From positions 3,906,001 to 3,970,000 of the forward strand of contig OY725498.1 of assembly GCA_963281255.1 (NCBI GenBank): a stretch of 64,000 nt of DNA, written 5' to 3'. Under the pieces are notes generated by a model. That model had not been told where the DNA came from, made no database searches, and saw nothing but the letters and a program-made list of their open reading frames with translations. Positions 1-12,275 of the stretch are shown here, piece after piece (the stretch's first letter is position 1; each line of letters begins with the position of its first letter). Source of the DNA: Aphrocallistes beatrix (taxonomy: Eukaryota > Porifera > Hexactinellida > Sceptrulophora > Aphrocallistidae). Both the position numbers and the translations under genes were made by a program.

Positions 1-279
1 CAATATCTATATGATGGCTGAGAAAATCGTTTTGCAAAATTTTGCAGGTGCACCCATTTGGAAATATTTCAAGCGTTCCCTATGTGGGAAATTAGCTCAG
101 TGTAATTCATGTAGTAAACAATTTCCGTAATTCAAAAATAGTCTCGTTATATGCACGTTATATATACGAATACTAGCATACCAATTCTTGAAAATTACTA
201 ATCCCGGGATCCCGGGATTCAGAATTTGTCAATCCCGAAATCCCGGGATTGGAATTTTAGACCGGGATTAAAAACCCTA
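1..279 (+). mobile_element. hAT-type transposon remnant with BED zinc finger
   Basis: The right end (about 261-279) reads CCGGGATTAAAAACCCTA, the same terminus as the element at 33814-34183 in the opposite orientation. Inside, positions 50-127 on the plus strand encode a fragment with W-x-YF followed by C-x2-C (IWKYFKRSLCGKLAQCNSCS), the first half of a BED-type zinc finger as found at the N-terminus of hAT transposases. An AG acceptor lies directly before it (46-47) and a stop follows at 128-130. The element is cut by the window start. The BED call is by motif; the rest of the transposase is not here. Confidence 0.6.
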
Positions 280-282
280 CTT

Positions 283-752
283 CGGGTGCTTGGGCTCACA
301 ATGAGTAATTTGTAAGGGAAATAACATTTCTAAACATGTATTTCTTAGTGATATTATAATTGATATCACTCGAAAAATCACCAAATTTGTCAATTTTGAA
401 AATTTTGATGTGTAATGATGACGTCATAAAACAGTGATAAGTTATCATTTTTGATGATAATTGCATCATATGTGAGAAATATTAATATACACACTCTATT
501 AAAATTTCAGTCTTCTATCACTTAAAATAGCTGAGTTATGGTCGAAAAACTGAAATTTCTAATTCTAAAAAAGGTGACAATTGCGTCATAATTCCACGAT
601 GAGTCGATATTTTGGTCTGAGCTTCAGAACCTAGTGGAGCCATAGCTAAAAGACTCCCACATGCCAAAAATCAGCTTTCTGCGCATGGCAGTTTCTTTAA
701 TCAATTCGTTACAGATATATATAATAATCGAGTTTTAATAGTAAGGATTTTG
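283..752 (-). mobile_element. Helitron-like non-autonomous repeat, copy 1
   Basis: Read on the minus strand, it starts near 750 with CCTTACTATTAAAACTCG, runs through a conserved block and a TGACGTCA box (about 419-426), and is cut at 283 by the hAT remnant. Related copies lie at 21299-21620, 26518-26720 and 43528-44130. The 5' end resembles animal Helitron starts (TC...TACTATTAAAACTCG). No coding region is seen. Confidence 0.45.
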
Positions 753-979
753 TCATTTTATCGAGAAGTATATACTACTTATACAAGTACAAGTAATTTT
801 GATGGATCTGGGAATATTATACAATAAAATGTTCTCAGCTTCCAGAAGCTCTGCCCCAGGATCCCACTGGGGCGCTAACAGCGCCCAGACCCCAACTGGA
901 TGCTGTGTCCCCTTCCACCCGCCACTAAAATCATTGGTTACGCAGAATCAATGCAGAAGTGCTTCCGGTGCCTCTGTCC

Positions 980-1090
980 AACCAGTTGAATATCCACTAT
1001 TCAAATTAATATATCGGTGTGGGATAAAATCAGCAGGACCCAAATAATTTTCGGGTATCCTGTCTATGCTTTTATACAAATCAAATAATA
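980..1090. repeat. Dispersed flank repeat R, copy 1
   Basis: About 100 bp containing TTTTCGGGTATCCTGTCTAT recurs at 11538-11645 and 36140-36255, each time on the 3' side of an NHL copy. It belongs to the duplicated block rather than to a gene. The small plus-strand reading frame across 799-1047 has no family signature and is not called. Confidence 0.6.
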
Positions 1091-1097
1091 CATTGAG

Positions 1098-1225
1098 ACA
1101 GTGGTTCCCAACCTGGGTCCATGGACCCCTCAGTGGTCCACAGAAGATATCAGGGTTTCCACAGGATTCGTATTACGGATAATAGGAGGGGGTCCACAGT
1201 CAAAAAATGTTGAAAACTACTAACC
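1098..1225. mobile_element. hAT-like terminal fragment
   Basis: It begins CAGTGGTTCCCAACCTGGGT, a terminus typical of hAT elements, and ends in a degraded inverted counterpart (GTTGAAAACTACTA). No clean 8-bp target duplication is visible. Confidence 0.35.
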
Positions 1226-1378
1226 AGCTTCTACTAACCAGTCTACTAACCAGTCTACTAGTATTAGAGAAAAGAATCATTACAAAGCATTGTAACACTA
1301 AAGTCAATCAATAAAATACTGAACGAAAACAAAAAATAAAACAGAAAAAGAATACACACGAGCATGGCAATGTTATAG

Positions 1379-2626
1379 TTAGAATATCAATAGACGATTA
1401 TTGTAACCTACGAGGATGATTCTCCCTCTTGCATCTAGTGTGACACCAAAAGGATCCTGTATGCTATCAGTGATTTTATGAACGAAATCTCCTTTCTGGT
1501 TGAACACAACAATAGCGTTTTGGATATTATCTGATATAATAAAGTTACCAGCACCATCTAGACAGAATGAGTAAGAATGCTTCAAATATTTGGAAATAGA
1601 ATAAAGAACACCATTCTTTACTTGATTTAGGCTATAGTTGAAAGAATAGAGGAAAGGGTTAGTGTGGTTCAGTACATAAATGTACTCGTTGGTTAGTTTT
1701 ATGTCAGAAGGACACTGCAGTATTCCATTTCCAAATTGAGACTTGAATAGGAAATCTTTGGAGAATATTTGGACTCGATCATTAGCATAGTCACACACAA
1801 ATATATCTCCATTCGATTCATTGATAGTAATGCCATATGGAGATTTTAACTGTCCTTCTCCATTCCCTGGAGTCCCTACCTGTTTCAGAAATGTTCCATT
1901 CAAATCATAAACTAATAAACAACCAGCTACGTACTGAGATACAAAAACTTTAGTTTCATAGAACGCAATAGATAGAGGAGAATTCATCTTACCAGCTCCA
2001 TCTCTATCTCCAAACTTGAATAAATACTTTCCATCTTTGTCGAATACTTGCACTATGTGGTTACTCTGATCTGCTACGAAAATATTACCAGTCTGGTAGT
2101 GCACTGCTACTCCAAAAGGATTAGAGAATTCTTGACTCTTACCACCTGATGTCCCTCCTATACTGAGTACAGGAGTCACTTTTCCATCATAATCTACTAC
2201 AGGTAGGCTAGATACTATAGAAGTGGAGTTAGTAACAGTAAGTCTACCAATAGCACCAGCTAACTCCAATATTGTCTTGTCAAAGTCAAGACTGATGTGT
2301 TTAGATTTGAATTTAGATTCAAATTCATTTCGTTTCTCGGTTGTTAGTTTGATGATAGATTCTTGAAATTGTTTGAGATCATTCGATTTGAAGTTTTCTT
2401 TAGCAAAATTCATTCCCGTTTCAAGTTCTGTTAGAGATTGTTTGTGTTTATCTCTTTCTCTTTTGTAATTATTTAGAATTTGTTCTAATTCGTTTAAAAG
2501 TTGTCTCTCCCTCTCTCTCACACAATTCATCAGTTCACGGAAACGAGATTCAATTTCACTTTTCACTTTAGAGACTTGGTTCTCGAAACTCAATTCTTCA
2601 GAAGGAACTACTGAAGCTGTAGCCAT
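1379..2626 (-). CDS. Coiled-coil NHL-repeat protein, copy 1 (intact)
   Basis: An intronless 415-residue protein. Residues 18-110 are a charged, heptad-rich coiled coil. Residues 152-415 hold consecutive NHL blades with the usual pattern (P-x-G-V-A-V, G-x-I-F-V-A-D, N-x-x-V-Q-V-F), most likely a six-bladed propeller. The layout is like the C-terminal half of TRIM-NHL proteins, but there is no RING or B-box. NHL propellers bind protein or RNA; the ligand here is unknown. No signal peptide or membrane segment is seen, so it is probably cytoplasmic. The start is the first ATG, shared by all copies, after a conserved leader (about 2627-2660). It is one of two undamaged members of a ten-copy minus-strand array. 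Confidence 0.9.
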   Translation of the reverse strand: MATASVVPSEELSFENQVSKVKSEIESRFRELMNCVRERERQLLNELEQILNNYKRERDKHKQSLTELETGMNFAKENFKSNDLKQFQESIIKLTTEKRNEFESKFKSKHISLDFDKTILELAGAIGRLTVTNSTSIVSSLPVVDYDGKVTPVLSIGGTSGGKSQEFSNPFGVAVHYQTGNIFVADQSNHIVQVFDKDGKYLFKFGDRDGAGKMNSPLSIAFYETKVFVSQYVAGCLLVYDLNGTFLKQVGTPGNGEGQLKSPYGITINESNGDIFVCDYANDRVQIFSKDFLFKSQFGNGILQCPSDIKLTNEYIYVLNHTNPFLYSFNYSLNQVKNGVLYSISKYLKHSYSFCLDGAGNFIISDNIQNAIVVFNQKGDFVHKITDSIQDPFGVTLDARGRIILVGYNNRLLIF

Positions 2627-2639
2627 TGATTATAGAAAA

Positions 2640-2989
2640 TCTAACAAATAAACAAACACAGTTATTCCATTAAAATGATCAAATGTTCTCACAATATGTT
2701 TAAAACTAGATATTTAAAGCTCTTTTCATTGTATCATATCTAGCTGGGATTATGAGGGGTGCTGGATCTGGGATCCAATCTCTCTAGAAAGTCTAAACTT
2801 GACATGTTTACACATTCTGGAACTTAGTAGACTAATTCTTGAATATGAGTAATCATGCTGAGTATTCTCTGCATTGCAGTCCTCTCAACCTGCAATTTAA
2901 CTAAATCGTGTGATGGTAAGTGACAAATCGAACCATGGTTCTAAATCGTGAGACACAAGACGAGATCCTGAGAGTTGAGAGGCCTAGTG
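2640..2989. repeat. Duplicated upstream flank of NHL copy 1
   Basis: Positions 2745-2875 match 13985-14115 (shared words GTGCTGGATCTGGGAT and GAGTATTCTCTGCATTG), so the sequence upstream of the NHL gene was duplicated with it. Positions 2877-2985 are extra in this copy. No gene is seen. Confidence 0.6.
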
Positions 2990-2997
2990 TTGTAATG

Positions 2998-3386
2998 CCG
3001 GGATTCCAGAACTGGAAAAAAAGTACGGATTTTTTTGCCAATCGTTTACTTGCTATTTCTTCCTCCATTTTAGTTTTAATTTTACTTACTCACTACTTTT
3101 TTTTCACTTGCTACGTATTTTTACCGGCATTTAGTTGGCGTGAGGAGAAGACATTATTTATCTTGTAGTATAAGACCGAAACGAGTGTGCATCAAGCGAT
3201 TTCCTGAAATATTCGAGCATTTCAGAATCAGAATCAGAATCTTCTTTATTTAACCATGTCCAGTTTCTCAAGGTGTCCGGGAAAATTACTCACTACTTTT
3301 ATTTGCTCGCCATCCAGAATATTTTATTACTACCTTTTATTTTCCTCAAAAATATAAAAAGGTAGTAAGTAGCAAGTAAATCCCTG
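2998..3386. mobile_element. Non-autonomous hAT element with 8-bp TSD
   Basis: The ends are CCGGGATTCC and GTAAATCCCTG. A perfect 8-bp duplication TTGTAATG flanks it (2990-2997 and 3387-3394), and the related flank at 14110 shows the empty site. The interior is T-rich at the left and has a GGTAGTAAGTAGCAAGTAAA block at the right. A second copy, split by another element, lies at 38828-42043. Confidence 0.75.
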
Positions 3387-3394
3387 TTGTAATG

Positions 3395-3985
3395 TTTGAC
3401 ATTTTACAGCTACTGAGTACTGGCCAATCAGTTGCCACGATTCCTTCGTGTGTCTCACCATTTTCGCTGTTATAAGAGACCAATATTACTCACAATTATT
3501 TCACGACTTAAAGGATACATTATTTTACCGTTTCCCAGGATTGCCACATGTCATCATATTGTTTAGTAAAATCACAGGTGGAGAGGTCTGCAATATCTTT
3601 GTAGAAGGATAGTCGGAGTGCATTCACTAAATTATTGGAAATAAAACAGAACACACATACAAGTATAGGAATGAACACCATGATATCAAACAAACAAATT
3701 GAATTTGAAATATACTTGGCTCAATAAACACCTATTTAACTTTACTATTACGTATGCTGATTACAGCTCCAGAGTATCATATTAACAGGTCACACGTAAT
3801 TGCGTATATGAAGGGTTTATACTGGATATTTTAATCCTTCCTTATATGGAGATCTTCTTACTTACTTGATTTAGCATGATTAAGGAGATTACATTAACTT
3901 TTAATTAATTTTGAATATTCATTTAATCATAATATACAAGAACAAAATCGTCCACAATTTCGAACATCATTCAATAGTTACAACT
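3395..3985. repeat. Duplicated flank, no gene
   Basis: Positions 3430-3600 match 14752-14920, again part of the block that duplicated with NHL genes. The remainder is AT-rich sequence in which I see no gene. Confidence 0.5.
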
Positions 3986-3988
3986 AAG

Positions 3989-4090
3989 CATGGCCTACTA
4001 CATCTAAGGTATAACATCAACTGGCGGAATTTGGACTAGGGATGCAGTGGATGATTGAATTAATACATGAGCTGTCTATAAAACCACACA
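3989..4090 (+). mobile_element. Solo arm of the P-superfamily fold-back family
   Basis: It begins CATGGCCTACTAC and contains GGACTAGGGATGC and AATACATGAGCTG, matching the terminal region of the elements at 5631, 24357, 26119 and 45455. No second arm or target duplication is found. The stretch from 4090 to 4530 is AT-rich with no gene. Confidence 0.55.
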
Positions 4091-4533
4091 GAATAGAGCA
4101 TCGAAATGTATATATAAGATGGATGTACATTAAATTCATTAAATAAACATTAAAAGTACTAATGAAGAACACAGTAATATGGACAGTTAATGTTTAATAT
4201 GGATAAGGAGATGAGGCTATGTAAGTCCATATTTCATATTAAAAAGTAGTACAAAACTTCAATCATAAAATTTCAAAATTACAAGACAAAAATCCTATTT
4301 ACTTTTGCCCAAATATTTTCAATCATAATATAGAACAAATAATTCGTCATTAGACTTAAATACTAGTCCAACTATTTGGAGAACATTTCTCGACACTCTA
4401 CAATATTTTTCAAACATGTAGAAGAATGTCCTTCTTTTGTGAAGAACCTTACCTGACAAATCACGCATCGGAAATAATCATATTTCCAAATCCGACGAGA
4501 CATAAAATAAGGTAAAGAACATTGTATTTCAAA

Positions 4534-5422
4534 TTAAAAACAAGAAAATATTTGTAATTTAAAATCACCAAACATGGACACAACAATCAGTTTGTGATTA
4601 GCTGTTAAAGTCAATCCAGTTATATACATAAACATTCCCGGACCCGGACCAGAATCTCCTAACTTCTGAAAGAGAGCTCCCTCCTTTGTGAAGAACTTGA
4701 CTTCATCCGTTATTCACATCATTTATAATCAAATTTCCATAACTATCCAAACAGAATACAGGATAATGGAAGGCCCATCGGGAGATTTCGAATACAGGCT
4801 GACTTAATCCTCGTAGGATGATGGAGCGTAGTTTGAAGCCCTTTTGATTGAATACCAGAATGCAGTAACGTGAATGTAGAGGGTTGAAACTAAGTACGAA
4901 TACTTCATCTGCATTTAGCTTAACATCACATGGGTGTACCATGGAGTAGTGTGAGATCTGTCGCTTGTAGTTTAGATCTCCATCAAGGATTTGAACACGA
5001 TGTCTACTATAATCAGTAACAAAGACATCTCCGTTATTGGATACTGCGAGTCTTCTTAACTGCTTAAACTTATCGACAGTAGATCCTATGTCCTCCTTGC
5101 TTCTGATAAGATGGAGATCATCTGCTACTTTGAAATGGACCAAAAAGGTTTTTTCTAAAAGTGTTATATATAGATTGTCCTGATGGATAGCCATTCCTTT
5201 TGGGTAACATAAACCTTTTTGTATGAATTGTTTTACAATGTTCCCTGACTCTGAGAATATAAACACACGCGTACTCTTGTAAAATTGTTCTCCTACATAA
5301 ATCTGTTCAGTAGATGGATCAACAGTGACACAAGTAGGCTTAAGAGGAGAGTCATATACAATACTAGCAGATGGAATGGCTGTTAAATGGTCGAAAAGGT
5401 AGTTATGTTCTTCGAAATCCAT
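4534..5422 (-). pseudogene. Divergent NHL-repeat gene, frameshifted
   Basis: A distant relative of the array's NHL proteins. The likely start is the ATG at 5422 (MDFEEHNYLF); the open frame extends upstream only because it runs into a small hAT-like insertion. About 240 residues of NHL blades follow (for example VFVTDYSRHRVQIL) up to a stop at 4703-4705. One extra base near 4706-4708 breaks the frame. Past it, the next frame encodes the expected last blade (DEVKFFTKEGALFQKLGD ... FKLQIF) ending at 4534. The coiled-coil N-terminus is absent. It may be a pseudogene or a single-base assembly error. Confidence 0.75.
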
Positions 5423-5503
5423 AAGTTGCTCGATTTCGTTAGAAATGATAATGTAAATATTGGCTGTTAAAAATACAACTTTTATCAAAGAAATATAATA
5501 CAC

Positions 5504-5586
5504 CAGTGATTCCCACCGGTCAATCGCGATCGACACATAGATCCATAGGTTCACTGAGTAGATCGCGATCGAATGGTGGAAACCTG
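5504..5586. mobile_element. Small palindromic hAT-like element
   Basis: The ends CAGTGATTCCCACC and GGTGGAAACCTG are inverted relatives, and the interior carries TCGCGATCGA in both arms. No exact target duplication is visible. It lies just upstream of the divergent NHL pseudogene and adds spurious codons to that frame. Confidence 0.5.
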
Positions 5587-5630
5587 TATTAACATCTCAC
5601 AAAATATTATTTGCTTATACTACGCTGTAT

Positions 5631-6900
5631 CATAGCCTACTGTATATAAGGCCTCACAGTAATTTGCGGATTTGGGACTAGGGATGCGGTGGAAGATGGT
5701 TGAACTAATACATGAGCTGCATTAAATAATTAACAAAGCACAATAGAGCTTTGGAATCAGGGCATTATACAGCCTTCCAGAGATACGCTCCTAATCTCAA
5801 ACCCCTAAATTTTCATACGCCTAAATCGATAAATTACATTAAAGTACAGGGGGAATTGGGAAAAGTTCTAAATTTTCACGCTCCTAAACACTTTTGGGCT
5901 TAAAATCATACGCCTAAAGGAGCGTCTCGCGCTCCTAGATAATCCTTTGTTTGGAATGTATTACCAGCATATATAAATATGGTGTCAAAGTACCCATATC
6001 CGTTGTTAAATTTTAGATTAGTCGCCATCTGGTTGCGTAATAGGTTATATTTGTGACAAATTGTCATTTTCAAAGGGCAAAGTCAGTGTTTTTATCATAA
6101 AATTTTTCGTAAAGAGCTGGGATGTGGATGGGTTAATTAATACGGAAAATTTGGAATTTTTCCATGAAATTTTGCTACATTCCAGTGTTGCTATGGAAAC
6201 GTGTTTTGGTCAGTTCGGGTTATATTTTGAAAACTGCAATAGCTAGACATTAAAATGTAATTCCATTTGATAGCAAATATACTACTTCCTATTAAGCGAT
6301 AATATAATTTCGACGTCTAAATTCAATGGTTTACGAGACATTCGACAATTGATGATATTGGTCACATTTGCTAATTTGTCGAATGTCTCGTAAACCATTG
6401 AATTTAGACGTCGAAATTATATTATCGCTTAATAGGAAGTAGTATATTTGCTATCAAATGGAATTACATTTTAATGTCTAGCTATTGCAGTTTTCAAAAT
6501 ATAAGCCCAACTGACCAAAACACGTTCCCATTACAACACTGGAATGTAGCAACATTCCATGAAAAAAAATCCAATTTTCCGTATTAACCCATTCACATCT
6601 CAGTTCAATGCGAAAAAAAAAAAGATAAAACACTTCGAAGTGCCCCTAAACGGCCTCTGAAAATGACCAAATTTGTCACAAATATAACCTATTGCGCAAC
6701 CATGTGGTGACTAATCTAAAATTTAACACGGGTATTGGTACTTTGACACCATATTTATATATGCTGGTAATACATTTCTAAGCGCTATTGTGCTTTTTTA
6801 ATGATTTAAGGCAGTTCATGTATTAGTTCAAACATCTTCTACCGCATCCCTAGTCCCAAATCCGAAAGTTACTGTGAGGCTTTATATACAGTAGGCTATG
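5631..6900. mobile_element. P-superfamily fold-back element 1, 7-bp TSD
   Basis: A giant inverted repeat: the left arm (5631-6345) and right arm (6355-6900) are complementary around a short loop near 6350. The termini are CATAGCCTACTGTATATAAG and its inverse. A perfect 7-bp duplication GCTGTAT flanks it (5624-5630 and 6901-6907). The same termini are seen in a transposase-carrying relative at 45455-49506. No reading frame inside looks real. The left arm has been lengthened by a hAT insertion. Confidence 0.8.
5758..5949. mobile_element. Nested hAT MITE in fold-back arm
   Basis: This 192-bp insertion begins CAGGGCATTAT and ends ATAATCCTTTG, with imperfect inverted ends. It is flanked by the 8-bp duplication TTTGGAAT (5750-5757 and 5950-5957). 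The empty site survives in the sister arms at about 24471 and 26237. The interior contains repeated GCTCCTA words. Confidence 0.8.
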
Positions 6901-6907
6901 GCTGTAT

Positions 6908-8010
6908 GTATTTTGAATTTTAGTTTCTCCCTATGCAAAGTGTTATGAAGTGTGAATAGGAAAGGGTTCCTAAAATGGAGATTAGTTAGCCTTGCCGAGC
7001 GAATCTTGTGATGCAGTTATATCTTGTGTGATCTTGAACACTTAAAAAGGTTGGGAAGGATACACTATAATTAATGGGACAGATAAAGTAGCTTATCACT
7101 TGTCTCGCTCAAGAAGCTGTTTTGTGTTTCGATGATCCAGTGATGAATTCTCGACTTCATATGTGATGATAGTAACTGTAAGAATACCTCCAAACTTAAT
7201 AACAACTAGTAAAATTTCGAATATAGCTGATAGGACAATTTGATTAATTAAAATTAGGTGACAATTCAAAGTTGAGTCACAAATTGCTTTTTTTCTTGAC
7301 TACCAGATAGAAAGTCGTAACAGCAATGTCTATGTCACCAACTTTCGCGAAAAAATCGTTTTAGAGTGGTAGCAGATATCCAATTCGGCGAGAGTAGAGT
7401 GAGTAGAGGGTCTGGGTATGTAGAGGTTAGTCAATCAGTCAATTCCCTGTCTTAACAACGGAGACTTCAGCACATAATGTAATAACCATTGGACACAAGT
7501 CCTGGACAGCGATATAAACTACCAGTAACCCATCCTACACAACTTCTGACACATCCACATGACGTAAAACTGACACCAGATGAAATGGATGTCTTCATTA
7601 CTAGTTCCCCCTGTTCACAATTTTTCTTACGCTGGAAAATCTCTTCACACACGTGGAGATAAAGGAATGCAAGCTACCAACCTTCTCCTTGGTAGGACCC
7701 TTGGGTAAGGATCAGGATTGGTAGACCAGTTTGCACAAATCGTAACAGTAACTTGAGAATTTTGAATCAGATCTACTGTGTCAAGCTCTAGTACACAAGC
7801 TACACTCTCACACTGATGTACTGAAAATAATCGCAAGACTTCAACGAGCCAAAACCTCCCAGCAAATCCGTTACCTTTGCTGAATCAAAAAGTGTAAATA
7901 GGAAGGAATCGTTAAGAACTCAACTCTAAATCTGATGACCGCCAAGACACTCAGGACAGAAGACGATTCGTCTGATGAAGTCATCGAAGTCGTTCGTTAA
8001 TAGTTTTAAT
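6908..8010. other. Mostly non-coding; shared 3' flank of NHL copies
   Basis: Positions 7760-8100 match 11700-12020 and partly 36300-36590, the shared 3' flank of NHL genes. The minus frame at 7645-7836 includes CVLELDTVDLIQNSQVTV, which faintly recalls an extracellular beta-sandwich of the integrin alpha type, and the frame at 7467-7652 is cysteine-rich. Neither is supported well enough to call a gene. Confidence 0.3.
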
Positions 8011-9282
8011 TTAACACTCGAAAGACGTCAACAAGGAAGATGTGTCAATAGGTGGTTTATGACACATCACACTGCACAGGACATATATACTTGCACAACA
8101 CAAATAGTAATTAATGTTTCGTATGCTATCAGTGATTTTATGAACTAAATCTCCTTCTTGATTGAATAGAAAAATAGCGTTTTGTTCACGATCTGAAGTG
8201 ATAAATTTGCCAGCACCATCTATACAGAATGAATAGGATTGTTTCAAATGTTTGGAAATAGAATTGAGAACAGCATTCTGTACCTGAATTAGGTTATAGT
8301 TGAAAGAATAGAGGAAAGGGTTAGTGTAGCTCAGTACATAAATATACTCGTTGGTTAGTTTTATGTCAGAAGGAGACTTCAGTATTCCATTTCCAAACTG
8401 AGACTTGAATAGGAAATCTTGGGAGAATATTTGGACTCGATCATTAGCATTGTCGCACACAAATATATCTCCATTCGATTCATTGATAGTAATGCCATAT
8501 GGGGAACTCAATTGCCCTTCTCCATTCCCTGGAGTTCCTATCTGTTTCAGAAATGTTCCATTCAAATCATAAACTAATAAGCAGCCAGCTCCGTACTGAG
8601 ATACGAACACTTTATTTTTATAGAATGCAATGGAAATAGGAGAATTCATCTTACCAGCTCCATCTCCGAACTTGTACAAATATTTTCCATCTTTGTTGAA
8701 TACTTGTACTTTTTGGTTACTCTGATCTGCTACGAAAATACTACCAGTATGGTAGTGCACTGCTACTCCAAAAGGATTTGAGAATTGTCCTTCCTTACCA
8801 CCTGATGTCCCTCCTATACTGAGTACAGGAGTCACTTTTCCCTCATAATCTACTACAGGTAGGCTAGATACTACAGAAGTAGAGTTAGTAACAGTAAGTC
8901 TACCAATAGTACCAGCTAACTTCAATACTGTCTTGTCAAAGTCAAGACTGATGTGTTTAGATTTGAATTTAGATTCAAATTCATTTCGTTTCTCTGTTGT
9001 TAGCTTGATGATAGATTCTTGAAATTGTTTGAGATCATTCGATTTGAAGTTTTCTTTAGCAAAATTCATTCCCGTTTCAAGTTCTGTTAGAGATTGTTTG
9101 TGTTTATCTCTTTCTCTTTTGTAATTGTTCAAAATTTCTTCTAATTCGTTTAAAAGTTGTCTCTCCCTCTCTCTCACACAATTCATCAGTTCACGGAAAC
9201 GAGATTCAATTTCACTTTTCACTTTAGAGACTTGGTTCTCAAAACTCAATTCTTCAGAAGGAACCACTGAAGCTGTAGCCAT
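8011..9282 (-). CDS. Coiled-coil NHL-repeat protein, copy 3, altered C-terminus
   Basis: 423 codons. The coiled coil and the NHL blades follow the family up to KITDSI (about 8120). The last half-blade (normally ending GRIILVGYNNRLLIF) is replaced by about 40 unrelated residues (NINYYLCCASIYVLCSVMCH and on to the stop). Compared with copy 4, about 330 bp of the gene end and 3' flank are missing, so the frame runs straight into flank sequence. The propeller probably cannot close with its normal last strand. It may be a broken copy that is still translatable. Confidence 0.7.
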   Translation of the reverse strand: MATASVVPSEELSFENQVSKVKSEIESRFRELMNCVRERERQLLNELEEILNNYKRERDKHKQSLTELETGMNFAKENFKSNDLKQFQESIIKLTTEKRNEFESKFKSKHISLDFDKTVLKLAGTIGRLTVTNSTSVVSSLPVVDYEGKVTPVLSIGGTSGGKEGQFSNPFGVAVHYHTGSIFVADQSNQKVQVFNKDGKYLYKFGDGAGKMNSPISIAFYKNKVFVSQYGAGCLLVYDLNGTFLKQIGTPGNGEGQLSSPYGITINESNGDIFVCDNANDRVQIFSQDFLFKSQFGNGILKSPSDIKLTNEYIYVLSYTNPFLYSFNYNLIQVQNAVLNSISKHLKQSYSFCIDGAGKFITSDREQNAIFLFNQEGDLVHKITDSIRNINYYLCCASIYVLCSVMCHKPPIDTSSLLTSFEC

Positions 9283-9619
9283 TGATTATAGAAAATCTAA
9301 CAAACAAACATGGTTATTTTATAAATAAACATGTGACATAATTTGTATATAAAAGTAAATTTCCTTTCATTGGAACATAATTTCTATTCAATATTTAACA
9401 ATAGGGTGGGGGAGCTGGGCCTGCTACTCTGTCCTCAACAGTTTGGAGCGGATACCGACAATTCGCTACTAATTTGATTGACTAATTATCATGGAGATAT
9501 TAAAATACAGAATATTTCTATTTTATTAATAACACCAAATTTAAAAATTTAAAATAATGTCAGTGGACAGAATGTGAGTGCAGCTCCATTTAGTGACTCT
9601 TAGGGAAAAGTCTAAGCTG

Positions 9620-10045
9620 AAGAATGCAAGCTGCTTACAACCAAGATGTGGAACTAACTCTACGCATACGCCTGTTGCCAGCACTCGCCTTTGCTTCACC
9701 CTTTGATGTACTCGAGGTGTTTGGTGATGTAGTACAGCAACCTTCAATGTCTCAAGCCACTGGTCTAGTTCTATACTTTGAGAAAACCGATGTCGGGCGT
9801 AAACTCCTTGGTGATACCTACCAGAATCCCTTGTTCCTAATTGATATCTGCAACTATCACTACGACACAGCGTTTGGGTTACAGCTAATGCAGTTGAAGC
9901 ATGGCACCGCTCTTTCAATGCTACTGTTGTTGGCTGTCAAGTGTCAACATCCAAATATTTGGAAGTTTATCACTGCTTTGAACTTGTAGCTGTCCAGCAG
10001 AGGATCCGTCATGGCCTCCCTCAGCAGCATCCTCAGCTAGAGGGT
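9620..10045 (+). pseudogene. MULE-type transposase remnant, copy 1
   Basis: The plus strand encodes LRIRLLPALAFASPFDVLEV, then YHYDTAFG, then a shifted frame with WHRSFNATV and HPNIWKF. This string (interrupted by frameshifts) resembles the C-terminal part of FLYWCH/MULE-like transposases, where an NA-x-E-x-WH motif precedes H-P-x-IWKF. The matching copy is at 33013-33480. No terminal repeats were found. Confidence 0.55.
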
Positions 10046-10139
10046 ATATATAGATCTTTTTAGAAGAGTTTAGTAGTATAGAATTATATTATTGCGACTA
10101 CAAAGTATCAACTAAATTATGTTGCTTTTAAGATTTATC

Positions 10140-11520
<1,381 letters not shown>

Positions 11521-11537
11521 TTGATAGTACTCCAACC

Positions 11538-12275
11538 AGTTCGACATCCACTATTCAGATTCATTTATCGGGGTGGACTAAAATAGCAGAACCAAAGTAA
11601 TTTTCGGTTATCCTGTCTATGCTTTTACAATAATCAAATAATACTTTAGGATATGGAGATATCTCACTTAGGAGCATTAATGGCTAGCAGAGAAGTAGAT
11701 ATACTGTGTCAGTTCTACACAAGCTACACTCTTACACTGATGTACAGAAATTAATTTCGCAAGACTTCAGCCAAAACATCCCAGCAAATCCGTTACCTTT
11801 GCTGGATCAAGAGGTGTGAACAGGAAGGAACTGTTAAGAACTCAACTATAAATCTGAAGTCACTCAGGACAGAACACGATTCGTAATGATGAAGTCAACG
11901 AAACGTTTGTCATTAGTTCTCAACTCTCCAAAGAGATCAACAAGGAAGAAGTGTCAATTGGTGACTGATCAAGAACTACACTACGCAGGACATAGCTACT
12001 CGCACAACGCAAAACTAAAATCACCATTTCGCTAACTCTGTTCATAACATTTACATTCATATATTTTCACACCTAACTTGAAGTTAAATTTTCACTATTC
12101 TATGAAATGCGACAAACTCATTGTTTACAGTTCTACTAACCAGTCTACTAGTATTAAAGAAAAGAATCATTACATAGCATTGTAACTCTAAAGTCAATCA
12201 ATAAAATACTGAACAAAACAAAAATAAAACAGAGAAAGAATACACACGAGCATGGTAATGTTATAAAATATGAAA
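11538..12275. repeat. Flank repeat R copy 2 and NHL 3' flank
   Basis: Positions 11538-11645 are repeat R. Positions 11640-12020 match 36260-36590 and 7760-8100. Positions 12120-12275 hold the 3' flank common to NHL copies (words ACCAGTCTACTAGTATTA and CATTGTAACTCTAAAGTC). No gene is seen. Confidence 0.6.

Noticed and set aside
7467-7836. Cysteine-rich minus-strand frames that might be a secreted peptide or integrin-like piece
   Set aside because: Short, partly within a duplicated flank repeat, with no signal peptide and no clear family match.
9125-9328. Conserved plus-strand frame (FKSCLSLSLTQFISSRKRDS) recurring opposite the NHL coiled coil at seven loci
   Set aside because: It is the exact antisense shadow of the highly conserved coiled-coil codons and varies only as that strand does; no independent sign of coding.
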